This document shows positions 1-10,896 of a stretch of DNA of 64,000 bases, one piece after another. The notes below the pieces were generated by a model that was not told the DNA's origin, did not search any database, and saw only the letters and a program-made list of their open reading frames with translations. Position numbers and translations under genes: made by a program. This stretch comes from Pocillopora verrucosa. Its lineage: Eukaryota > Cnidaria > Anthozoa > Scleractinia > Pocilloporidae. Location of the stretch: contig NC_089323.1 of assembly GCF_036669915.1 (NCBI RefSeq), forward strand, positions 12,158,328-12,222,327, written 5' to 3'. How positions within the stretch are numbered: position 1 is the first letter of the stretch; every line of letters starts with the position of its first letter.

Positions 1-115
1 CGTAACAACCAGTTCGCAATTGAATATTATTTCGGATATTCCGAACATTTTTGTGTGCTTGTAAACGTGACGGAAATTTAATCTGAGCGATTTATTGAGA
101 AGTTAGGGGAAAAAA
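1..115 (+). repeat. Detached fragment of the array's 3' module
   Basis: The sequence matches the conserved module found after each Cys-rich gene (for example 33,320-33,415), including the 'TTCGGATATTCCGAAC' core and 'ACGTGACGGAAATTT'. It lies about 18 kb before the first gene. Either array DNA was dispersed or another unit lies left of the window. Confidence 0.8.
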
Positions 116-660
116 AGCAGTAAAAAAAAGCAGAAAAAAAAAAACTGAGTAGCTCTAGAGGATCGAAAATTGTGAATCAATTAGTTCTTGTTCAAGTTTT
201 TCTAGTGAAGCCAGTTGTGTGGGTGTTTCATCAACATACATATTATTCACAACAGCCTGACATGGTAATAGTTCTCCTTTTATGACATGTCTTGCATATA
301 TATTCCTTACCATCAAATGATTGTTGAATATTGAAAAATGTTTGGAAGGCGTAATTGTTGTTTATGCACCTCATTACTGATTTTTTTATAAAGTATTCGA
401 TTACAGAGAGTACATATGAAATAAGGGCCTTCTCTTAAATTTTCTTCTTAAACTTTTTAATACATTATTCAATAGAGCAACTCTAGCTTCTTGAGTGCTC
501 TCCAAACTTCCCAAGTGCTTCATATCTCGATGAACGCACAGCTGATGTATGAACCAATTGTTTTATAACATTTTCAACCCGAAGGAAAATTTTTTTCTTG
601 AGGGATTTGTCTGCTGACGTCATGAGTGTGCACAATAGGAATATGAAGCACCCCTTGCGA
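116..660. other. AT-rich stretch, no gene seen
   Basis: Starts with poly-A/AAG-rich sequence. Contains only short ORFs without splice or codon support. Nothing recognisable. Confidence 0.5.
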
Positions 661-930
661 ACTGAATTCCCAGTTTTCTGGGAATTTCTGGGCATTTCTG
701 GGAATTCCTAGGAATTCCTAGGAATTCTCAAAAATTCCCAACTATGCAAATTAACTCTGATTTAAAAAGCTTGGAATTACTGGAAATTTCTGGGAAAAGA
801 AGACTTCAGTTTTGTGAGGACTTGGAATCCCTAGGAATTCCTAGGAATTCTCAGCTTTACAAACTACCTATAATTTAAGAAGTGTGGAACTCTTGGGAAT
901 TTCTGGGAATTGAATTTGAGGCAATTTTAA
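661..930. repeat. GGAATTCCTA palindromic decamer array 1
   Basis: Tandem and near-tandem copies of TAGGAATTCC and the related TGGGAATTTC. The 10-bp unit is self-complementary and contains EcoRI-like GAATTC. Copies are diverged and separated by short unique stretches. A sister array lies at 3,838-4,190. Confidence 0.85.
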
Positions 931-1994
931 TACCCTGAGGTCCACATAAATTCTAAGAAATTCTCAATACCTTGAATGTGAAGGTTTAAAGAAAAAGAGT
1001 AATTTCAGAGGCTTAAAACTTTGGCTCAATAAAAGGTATGCTATACAAAACTTACCAAGAGATATACATACATGTACATGTTTATAACTTAAAGATCATG
1101 AAATTTATTACTCAAACTAAGTTTTAGTAAATCTTTACATTAATATGGATTTTCTCATGAACCAGCTGTCAGTTATGTTAAATGGAAATTTCCAACTTCC
1201 ACAATAATTAACAATAATTACATTGTTATCTTACTTCCCTAACCTACATTACAGGTTGCCTTTGTTAGAAAACCTTGGAACAGTCAAGCTCAGTTGCCTC
1301 AAACGCTGTCAGAGACTTTTTGTTGACAATACTTTTAGTAGAAATTTCATGCCTTAGACAAACAAATTCAACATGTAATTAATCTTTCTTTTTTCATGAT
1401 TGTTGTTGCTGCTTTTTTTCAGTTTTTTGCTCTATTTTCATGACTAATTGCTGTAATTTGTTTTGCTGTTTTTATTCTTACAAAACATTTTTGTAAGAGT
1501 TCCAATACTTGTGGATCATCCACACACTTTGCAAACATTTGGCATGCAGACAAGACAGAGGTAGTCAATGTACCCTTTGAGGAAAAACACCTTTTATATG
1601 ACGTCTTCAATTTACTTTATTTGAAACTCTGATCTGAAAATATTTGTCAACAAGACTTGTTAGTAGTGAGAAGTACCAACCAAGTTTCCTTTCATAACTT
1701 AATTTCTTAAATGTCCCAATCACTGGATCTCCCAAAAAAATATTACATCTTTTTATTTTTGGTGCAAATTACAAGTCCTTCTTTATATAAAAATGAAAAG
1801 TGCTAGTCACACTTCAGTAATAACAGCTCTTAAGTTTACTTGTTGTTCTTCTCTGTCTGTCAGCTATCAACAAAATTGTTTTATACTTCGGGCAGTGCAT
1901 AACTATTTGTAGACCAGAGTTCCAACGCACCTCTGTAATCGCATATAGCTACTCCTGTCTCTTGTACAAATGTTTCTCCTTTGTAAGACGCACT
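931..1994. other. Non-coding AT-rich sequence
   Basis: No convincing ORF, splice chain or repeat. It lies immediately 3' of the minus-strand zinc-finger-like gene and may include its 3' UTR. Confidence 0.4.
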
Positions 1995-2485
1995 CTACTC
2001 TGTTGTCAATACTTCTTTAAGTTCAGTGGAAACGACTGACTGAGGAATCGAGATGGCGGTGTTGGAACGTGTTGCTGAACGCTTGCTACGGTCAAGCTTT
2101 GTAGATTTAGGTACTGGTACACTGGGATCATCTATGTATCTCTTACACTTCCGAATGTGGTATCCTTCTTTTATAAATATGAGGGTAAAAGACGATTTGT
2201 AGTCGCATTCAAAACTGTGATTGGCTTGTGTTATTTCTCACCTTTGCCATTAACACAACTCAAGAGAGTTTCGAGTCTTTGTTTCCTCGACAACTTTCGG
2301 TCACAAATCGTGCATTTGTAATACGATCGATTCTTGTCGATTATTTCTACATAGAGTGAGCTCACATCATTATTTATATCACCAAGGTATCCATCGTCTA
2401 GAAGCAGAGAACCGGTCGAAGAAGTCAGATTAAGGTTGTGCGCTTCTCTTAAAAATGCAATCGGCAAGCCAGCGGATTCTCTTTG
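1995..2485 (-). CDS. Zinc-finger-like protein, last two exons
   Basis: Two minus-strand exons join in frame: 2,485(or less)-2,242 with donor AAAG|GTGAGA, and 2,164-1,995 with acceptor AAGAAG|GATACC, ending at TAG. The first exon encodes an acidic stretch and then YKCTICDRKLSRKQRLETLL, a CxxC finger-like motif. The second adds GYHIRKCKRYIDDP and a basic, Ser/Thr-rich C-terminus ending ELKEVLTTE. The finger is C2H2-like, but the usual His is not evident, so a C2HC or degenerate finger is possible. A TAG at 2,486-2,488 closes the frame upstream and there is no in-frame ATG, so at least one 5' exon is missing from this model. It probably lies close to or overlaps the plus-strand gene beginning near 2.6 kb. 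The family is not recognised with certainty; a DNA-binding role is inferred. Confidence 0.6.
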
Positions 2486-2632
2486 CTAGCCAATGACAAG
2501 TCCTAAACGATCCACGTGATCATGCCCGTGATCGGAAACAAAGAAGACTCCATTTGGCGCTCATCTTTGAATGTACTTTTCATCGGTTGATCGTTTTTCT
2601 CAACTGTTTTGCTTAATATAACATTTCTAAAG

Positions 2633-4361
2633 ATATCTTTTATTGTGTTTCAATGGGAAAACGAGAATAGCGTGAGTGTTGTAAAAGAGAAGAAAGTCGT
2701 TGGCGCCGTGGAGTTAAAAGAAGGGACAACAGTTGACATATGGACCGGTACAAACAAGGGTCGAGTGGCCATCTGTAAAGCCACGATTTTGAAAGTTTGT
2801 GGTGAGTAAAAATTGCGATATTCGTTGTGATCAAAATCTTATAAAAGAATAGATGTAGTGGGTTGAATTAAGCTTACATAACGCTCGGCGCAACTGAAAC
2901 TAGAATAATTCTGAGAATCGAATCGGTCACTTGCATGCCGCAGTTTCTTAAGCTTATGCTTTACAATGAAATAAACCTATCAGTAAGGTTTCAAGATTCC
3001 TCTAGTCACGTTTGGGAACATTCAAGATTCATAATAGGAACTGTTATTAAACAAACCTTAGTACATAAAGAAGCCCTCCTTGGTAAAAACAAAATAATGT
3101 ATTCAGCCCTTTTTTAGTAAAATCCATGAGAGAGATGTACTAACTCCAATATAAAAGTCACTCAATATAACAGAGATTTCTCAATTTGAGAATCCAATGA
3201 ATGCCCTTTTCCTCATAGCCATCTTAAAAGCCTGGTCTGAGCTTTAAACATACATATTTTAATATATTGTTTTTTTTCAAATTCAGATGTCAAGGAATCC
3301 AGATACAAAATGGTCAAGGTTCTTGTTGACAACCTCATTCAAGGCCAACTCATTGTGAGTCCAGGAAAAAAATACAAACAGTACAAACAGCAGCTAAGTT
3401 TGCAGTTTAGGATAACTTCATTCTAATTTATTGTTACAGTTACAACAAGATTTTAATCAAAAAATCAATTTTATTTGTCTGTAATTAGCCCCTTCACTCC
3501 CAAGAATATAACTATATAAATATAACTTAAGATATTGTATTTTATGGAAAAGAATCAACAGATTTTATTCACAATTTGTGTCAAACCAAATTTAATGATT
3601 GATTAGAACTATTTTATATGAATAGCTGTAATTGAGGATTAATCCGTATGAAGTTTTCAAGAAAAGAAAAATTCCATCCTAATATTACCACACATTGATG
3701 TTAATAATTAATCAAAAATATTTTACATGTAAGCCTTAATTAAGCTTCTAAATAAATTTCATTGAATACTTGAATTTTAGCTGGGTTTTTTTAATTTAAA
3801 GTATTTACTTTATATCATTAGCCTCAAATTTTTGCTTAAAATTCCCAGTAATTCTTAAACATTCCTAAAAATTCCCAAAAATTCCCAGAAATTCCTAGGA
3901 ATTTTTTAGATTTACAGCTTTTCAGGGAAAGTCATTGGTTCTCTGAGTTGGAATTCCTAGGAATTCCTAGGAATTCCAAGTCCTGTTGGCTATAAACTTG
4001 GAATTTCTGGGAATTTCTGGGAATTTCTAGGAATTTCTAGGTTTTTAGAACCAGAGTTGTTATGGTTGGGAATTCCTAGGAATTCCTAGGAATTCCCAGT
4101 CCGAATTTACCGTGAAAATTCACACCTTTATTCCTAGGAATTCCTAGGATTTTCCTAGGAATTCCTAGGAATTCCAAAAGCCATTTCGCAAGGGACACTC
4201 GCGCAATTGAATTTGATAAGACAAATTTACTAGCTATGTTATAATTTGAATTGCCTCTAGAAGTTTGTTTACACCACTGATGTGTTTTGTGTGTTTTATT
4301 TCAGGTGAATTACCATCTTCATGTCAGAAGTGAAAACAGTCTCACTATGGTATTTTGTTGA
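2633..4361 (+). CDS. Spliced gene fragment with Tudor/BEN-leader-like module
   Basis: Three plus-strand segments stay in frame. The first, about 2,633-2,801, encodes FQWENENSVSVVKEKKVVGA followed by ELKEGTTVDIW and ends at donor TGTG|GTGAGT. The second, 3,287-3,354, has acceptor TTCAG and donor GTGAGT and encodes DVKESRYKMVKVLVDN and more. The third, 4,305-4,349, follows TTATTTCAG; it either continues through donor ATG|GTATTT or stops at 4,359-4,361. Phases 1 and 0 are respected. The QW..E.SVSVV and late K-A-T-I-L pattern resembles the small barrel-like module that precedes BEN domains in many animal proteins. That assignment is tentative. No in-frame ATG precedes 2,633 (TGA at 2,588), so the first exon is missing. 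It sits head to head with the zinc-finger-like gene. Confidence 0.5.
3838..4190. repeat. GGAATTCCTA palindromic decamer array 2
   Basis: Second array of TAGGAATTCC/TGGGAATTTC units, lying in the intron before the 4,305 exon of the plus-strand gene. Same unit as 661-930. Low-copy, imperfect, with both strands equivalent because the unit is a palindrome. Confidence 0.85.
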
Positions 4362-5499
4362 TAAATACAAACTGCACAGTAACTTGAAATGCACATTAAA
4401 AATTCTGTTTTCCCATTGTTCCTTAAAATCAAGGTCTTTAAAGATATCCTGCTTTTAGGTAATTCATTTAATTTTCTGCGACTTAGTTTATCAACATCTA
4501 TGTTTATCTTAATGCCAAAAATTATAACACTGTTACGAATATAAATAGATGTTGAATAATGTTCACTTTGCATTGCATTATTAAGCCGAGTTCCATTTTG
4601 AATAATTGCATCTAAAGTATTTGAGTTCCAGTAACCACAAGGTGAAATGATTGAGTAACATATAGAATAAAGAGCTATTTCAAAGCAGTGGTGGTTTTTG
4701 ATGGTGTATTTAATACATCTTTTACACTGTTGTTCGCTGTTATGTCATTTTTTGTAATTTGTAAACCTTTCAGTTCATACACATCAGTTACTCCGTATAA
4801 ACTTTGAAAGTATGGCACTAAGTTGTCTGCAGATGATATATCTAATAGTATACATGTCCCTTTAGTATGACCCTTTAGTATGACTCTTACCATAAATATC
4901 TCTAGCATGAGTCAAACACTTTAAAATGGTGATTGTCAGCACAGTAAACAATACTGACAGCAATACAACCAACTGTTAAAATAAGCAACCTGTATTGTTC
5001 TGATATTAGTTACTCAAAAGCTCTTTTCAGGCTCAGTATTGATATTCCTTAATAGAAGTCTCACCATGGACATTAACAGTGTAACTTGCACTGTATTCTA
5101 GCTGGTAATTTCCCTGCAATACTGTAAGCATTGTTGGTAATTCTGTAAGCAGTAAGAATGATTGTCTTGCTTAAGTTTTGACAAACTGCTGTATAGTTGA
5201 TTGCCAATATGCACTATTTGTTTCAAGTCACCAGGGTTACTTATTCCTTTCATATTGTGGTATATTAAAGCACATAAACTCATTGCAACAAATTTTTGTC
5301 TTGCATTTTGTCAAAATACAACATCCCCTTTTTTATGTGGATCTTTTATTGTTTTATTGGGATCAACATGCTGCATGGCAGGACCAGGGTTTTCCTCCAC
5401 ATCATTACAAAGCTTGTACTTTGTATAATTGCCTCTATGAGTTAGACTCTTGTACTCACTATTCAACTATTCCAAGGTCCAATTGAAAAACCCTAGTTG
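4362..5499. other. AT-rich intronic or intergenic DNA
   Basis: Several short ORFs occur on both strands, but none has a recognisable motif or supported splice signals. Nothing else seen. Confidence 0.4.
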
Positions 5500-5960
5500 T
5501 AAGAAAGGAATCTAAGACCCGTGGATGTAATGAAAACATTCACAATCTATATCGACATCTGCGTGCAGACCCCTAGATATAAGATTTTACCATCAGAATA
5601 AACATTAGGACATAGGTTTCACATGAATGTGACATTGTAAGGTCAATATCAACATCTGATCACAGGAATGCACTAGATTTGTGATCAACACAGACCCCTA
5701 ATTGTAAGATTTTATGATCAATATATATATCTGGGCAGAGATCTGTTCACATTGATTTGAACCCCTGTATGTAAGGAACAGTGATCAATATCAACATCTG
5801 GGCACAGACCTGTCATGTAAGACACGTTGATTTGAACCCCTGACTGTAAGGAACAATGATCAATATCAACAGCTGGGCACAGACCTGTCCTGTAAGATAC
5901 ACTGATACAAGCCCCTGATTGTAAGAACCCCTGGTTTTGAGAACCCCTGATTGTAAGAAC
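5500..5960. repeat. Degenerate ~67-75 bp tandem repeat
   Basis: Units contain 'GATCAATATCAACATCTGGG', 'CACAGACCTG' and 'CCCCTGATTGTAAG'. GATCA anchors occur at 5,716, 5,783 and 5,858 (spacings 67 and 75), with more diverged units on either side. Confidence 0.75.
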
Positions 5961-6585
5961 GCCTTGACTTTATTCACCTTCATTATTCACTGAAGCATAC
6001 ATCAAATAATGATTTTTTCCTCAGGGGCAGGTGCAAATAAGAAATAAATATTTCTGAATTTGGTGCATTTGCTGTCATTTGCAATACAATTCATTTCTAC
6101 TCCTGTCAAGCTCCAACCAGATTTAATTATTTGGCTGATTTAAAATTTGCTAAAATCAAAGAAGGCTGAGATGTTGAACAAACACTAAAATTTGGCTTGT
6201 CATATAATACTGTGGATGTGGTAGTAAGACATATGAAAATTCATGCCAACATGAGTACATGATTATATAAATACACTCCAGTCAGGGAGGTATGAAACTT
6301 GGTGCATTGCCAATCCAACCAAATCATCATGCCCAAATTCTGGGAGGAAATCTCATGATGGATATTGAATAAATACTTTAGATTACATCACTCAAAAATA
6401 GAAATGAAAGTTTATGGATTGAGTCAAGAATTGAACTATCAAATAAAAAAATACATTATTGATTCTTGAAAGTGTGCAGAAAAAAAAATGTTTTGATGAA
6501 AGTATTCTTCATCAATATTGCTATTATTTCCCTCAAGTTTTAAAATAGGAATTGGACTTTATTTCAAACCACTGACTATACTTAC

Positions 6586-7871
6586 AACTGTACTGTCTCC
6601 ACAGCCATTTCCCTTGCTGTCACAGTCACATGGTTGTTTAGAATATTCCTAGAAAATATATCAAAAATTACATTGCTCTTCTGTGCTTTGATCACCAAAA
6701 GAAATGTTAACTTTTCACTGAAAAAAGACTTGAAGTGGATATTATTTCAATTATATTTCATAATTGTCTCTCTATGAATCCTTGCAAGCCTTCTTTTTTG
6801 GATCTAGAAATGAATGATCAAATGTAGTGCTTAACTTGCATTAAAGAATATTCACCGGTGTTTTCCCAAGACTTATTAAGGGAATAATTTCTTCAGTGTT
6901 CAAAGAGTTGCACATGAACCATTTGAATTATCATTTCAATCCTAAAAATATCACTTTAATTGCCTTTCTGGTATTACCAGTGCTGTACATGCAGTACAGA
7001 TTCACAGCATAATGAGGAAATTTGCATTCAATCAACTCTTGAAACTCATGGAGGGAAACCTTCACTACACTGGCAAAGTTGCTGGATTTTTTCATCATAT
7101 GGGAATTATAAAGAGCATCAATTATTTAGACCATCAATTGCAAGCAAAGTTATAGCAAGGATTTGACTAAAAACAAGAACTCCAAATATCCAGTAGTCAA
7201 TCAAAGCAAAATTTCATACTTTGTACCAGAGTTTTCGCAGTTTTAATGAAGTACAGACATTTCCACCACAGTTTCATCTGGCCTTCTTTGCCAAGATCAG
7301 TCTGTCAAATAAAATTGGTGCATTTGAATTATTTTACTTTAGTAGATAACTAACATGGGGCATAAAAGTGATAACCTCCTCACTTCCTGGTCTAATGTAA
7401 TAGCAATTGTGATGATTTTAAAAATTATCCTCAATAACATTATAATTACTATTAACAGTTTCTTATAATACCACTAAATTATCTCTGGTAAAAAAAACAA
7501 ATGCCTTCATGAACACTTATGGTACTGGTGTATGCATTTCTGTTGATAAGTATTTCTTGAAGTACTTAACTTCCAGATATTTTTCATGTTTATTTATTTC
7601 TACCTGTATGTTGTTATAGAATATCAATTAAAAAAATTATTTACCTCGTTTTCTGTGTCTTAAGGTCTTCTGTCTGCCTTTGAAAGAAGTGAGACACACA
7701 TGTAAATAGATATGTCCAGATTTAGAGGTTTATTTTGAAGTAACACAACTGTAAATGTGCCATGATGCTAATATTCTGCTCTTAAAAGGGTCACAAATCA
7801 TTTAAAGATATGCTGAAGCTTGAACTTACTATAGCCTCTGTTTGGGTACATTTTGCCCTGTCAGAAGCCTT
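6586..7871 (-). CDS. Candidate phase-0 exon chain, unidentified
   Basis: Three minus-strand candidate exons are flanked by good splice signals, have lengths divisible by three and are open. They are 7,871-7,830 (GCAG|AAGG to ATA|GTAAGT; KASDRAKCTQTEAI), 7,301-7,227 (GACAG| to CTG|GTACAA; TDLGKEGQMKLWWKCLYFIK and more) and 6,648-6,586 (TTCTAG| to GTT|GTAAGT; EYSKQPCDCDSKGNGCGDST and V). The last has a CDC...GCGDST cysteine cluster faintly like the start of an AWS motif; this is not established. A further open minus-strand stretch near 6,900-7,100 (KVSLHEFQELIECKFPHY) may belong, and 7,673-7,645 (29 nt) would shift the frame. The chain may be the 3' part of the gene starting at 10,625, but no joined phase was found across 7,872-8,220. 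Confidence 0.45.
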
Positions 7872-8219
7872 CTGCAACATTGGAATTCATGAGTAATTCA
7901 TGACAGCACTTTATAAAATACATTTCAAATAAAGCCAACAATCATATTTCCATTTTCCTCAGTCCTCTTTGTATTTTAATTTTTCTATTTTATGAATAAA
8001 AAAATATGCATCATGATTTCTTTTTCTAATAGCAGTTTACATCAATGTACCTAATATTTGTTTTTCCAGTGCATACTGCCATCTGTATATAGTGAACAGG
8101 TGGTATATGCAGATAAAACTATCTTTAGCACATAAATCTGAATAAATTCTATGCTTCTAATTTCATCTGTGATCTATAAAACTTAAGGACCTTCTTGGTC
8201 TTGCTGTGCCCTTAGAGCT

Positions 8220-10625
8220 CTATCCCCTTTGCAAGAGATCCCTGTAAATTCAAATTAACATAGTTTGAGTTGGAAAATTATGGGAATTATAGTTAATGAA
8301 ATAAACAAGACACTGTGACATTTACCTGTGAGCTTTAAGCGCACAGGAAGCCTCCTTGCCTTGCCTGATTGCCTTAATCAGGTTTCTTAGAAGGCAACTG
8401 TCATTTCCTGAAAGATATACCATAATATTAGGGTGGCCAGTTCCTCATCACCACTGCTTTCATCTGGAATCTGAAACAAAAAAAATATTTGGAATCAAAT
8501 AATATGCAAATGAACATTTTAAGATCCAGCAGAGTAACAAGTTACAAATATTTCTTTGTTTACATACTCTCATCTTAACACAAAAAAAAAAATAGAGGAG
8601 GGGGAGGAGGGGAATTATTACACTGGGTCTCAAATTCTCTCAACCTCCTGAGTGTCAAGATGAAAATGTGAAAAATTTCTCTATTGCTTTTATAGAACAT
8701 TTCTCTTTAAATTAAGGAAAATTTTTTTGATTTAATTCTTGATTTGATTTTCTTAATACATGCTCTGGAAAATACTACTTCCTAATAGCTAACCAAATTA
8801 TGCATCTTACAACCCATAAACTAATCATAATTTGTGTTAACAAATCAAAGTCAAGTTGAAATTTATTACTGTGCGAAAGAAAAAATTTCAGCTCTGAATC
8901 CTTATGAATTTGACAGAAAAATGAATAACATTTTTAAGGATACAATTCCTAAGGGAGGGAACTTCAAGAGGAGGATTTTAAGTAAGCCAAAAATGAATGT
9001 CACTGAGGTTCATCGCTGCTTTTCAAAGTTAAACCTGTGAGTAAAATTTTCATGTCCCATTCTGAATAACAAAGTAAACAATGCTAATGTTAAAGTGTTT
9101 TCTTCCGCTAAGAATATCTCGATAAAATCAAATCAAACACGATAGAGAACGTCTTGTGGGGAATTTTATTGCAGTACTTAAAAGCGAAAATTTCCTGCCC
9201 AAACGTTTTCTGTCTGTGCATTTCCCTGCGTATCTTTTGTCTTTGTATGAGCTCCCTAGAGCTGTTGTCCAACTCACGCTCCCATTTACTGGTATCTAAT
9301 CAAGTTTCATTTCTAACTATCCGATAAGTTTTGAACCAATCCAACGTACCTGGTCTTGGAGAGATGATCACAACTTCATTGCCTCCCGATGCCCCAATTC
9401 CTGATGTTGATTGCCCTGTTAAACATGAAACAAAAGCGAGATCAGGTTAAAATAAAGTCATTCTCTAGGAAAGTATTCTAGATTACTCAAGATCATCTTT
9501 CCATAGAAGCTGAAATTACTGATAATAAATCTACACCCTTTCGTAAGCTAACTGATTAGTGCCAATCACGTCTTTGCCAAGGAATGTTCTCTAATTTATA
9601 ATCGGTAAATGGCGGGTGCTCGATCGTCCAGGAAAAACCTTCGATGCTGAAAAATGATGTTGATATTCTCATTAATAATCACCTACTGCACCACCTTGAT
9701 CTCGATTCGTCGTGTCTGAAAAAAAGATAAGACGTTATTAAGTCAAAAAGACACTGAATGATGTAGTTGAGCTAAGTGCCGTTTGGGCACAACATGAGTT
9801 ATAGACCTTATCATAATTTGAAACAAATGTCTCATTGAATGAGGCAGATATTCGTAACCGTAATTCAACTAGACATTGTTGTTATCAAATCCCGCGAAAA
9901 GACAGATATCTCTGAATACACTTTGAAACCGAATTTTCTACGCTGCCATCAGAAGACCTGTTCGCCGCATGTACCATGCACCAAACAGTAAAAATTTGAT
10001 TTCATCTCGGGCAATGCCCTCGCTACTCGCACATCGTGGCTCGTGTGGTACTCGCTTGTCATTCTATCACGGGTTGAACTATACCTACACCTCACTTTAC
10101 TTTTGGAAAATCGTGATTGAAAAAATGGTTCCATGATATCGGGGCTGCTATTGCAGCGTGGATATGTCTTACCGTTATGCAAATGTCTTTTTCCCGGAGC
10201 CTTTTTACTGCTAAAGGTAACCTGCCCTGTTTTGTTTAGAATAATCTTACCTCGATCTAATCGCATGAACACCATACAGCAGCTTTTAAACATAGACTTC
10301 AGGGTCTACATGATCGAACCACTCACAGTTCGATAAAAGTGCCAATTAAAAGTAAAGAAAAAACGGTTAATCGACATTTGTTTATTGGGATTATATTTTT
10401 AAACCAAAACTTAACTATTTGTCGGCATTACCTCGACACTTGCCTTCTATTTAGATGCTGGCTGAAAGCAGTTAGTACAATATCCTGAAGATTAGCTGTA
10501 CTGGAATTGTTGGGAAATTCCAGTTCTTTGACTCGTCCAGTACTTTCTAACACCCGCTGGATATTGGGACGTGGTACTCTTAGAAGATCACAGAATCGTA
10601 GCAATACGCGGAAAGAACGTTTCAT
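8220..10625 (-). CDS. Multi-exon gene, unidentified product
   Basis: The first ATG is at 10,625; exon 10,625-10,432 (MKRSFRVLLRFCDLLRVPRP...) ends at CGAG|GTAATG. Next comes about 10,305-10,251 (MFKSCCMVFMRLDR, donor CGAG|GTAAGA). Then 9,715-9,683 (TTNRDQGGAV, acceptor TTTTTCAG) and 9,415-9,350 (QSTSGIGASGGNEVVIISPR and P), which join in perfect phase. The last exon can run on to 8,407-8,326 (NDSCLLRNLIKAIRQGKEAS...) and 8,241, ending at TAG 8,222-8,220. Alternatively it joins an acceptor before 8,463 to give DESSGDEELATLIL and a stop at 8,387. These two 3' choices are mutually exclusive because the gap between them is too short for an intron, so alternative splicing is possible. The phase between the first and second exons does not match with the strongest donor, so that junction is uncertain. 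The N-terminal exon suggests a small helical domain. No family is named. Confidence 0.55.
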
Positions 10626-10896
10626 ATTTCTTGATCGTTTTGTCCCGCTCGTCGACAGTGCTTCTTGAGTAAGTGATCAGCATAAACCGCTCGAAAGAAA
10701 TGAAACAATATAGAGAGCCGAAACCTTTCGAATGTAGTCACATGTTAATGACATGACATTTAACAACCGACAATTCATAACTGCTCATACTTTCTCGCTT
10801 TCACAGCTATCTGGATCTACCGGAATTACATGTGGGCGCTGGCAGTGCGAACAATCACCTCTAGTGGTTTCCTGAACGATTCCATTTTTTCTCAGC

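Noticed and set aside
5178-5486. 102-codon plus ORF
   Set aside because: Cys/Leu/Tyr-rich composition typical of random AT-rich DNA; no domain and no splice support.
8834-9040. 68-codon plus ORF ending near a GTGAGT-like site
   Set aside because: Open but isolated; lies in an intron of the minus-strand gene and no partner exon was found.
10133-10336. 67-codon plus ORF
   Set aside because: Overlaps a minus-strand exon with consistent splice phases; no independent support.
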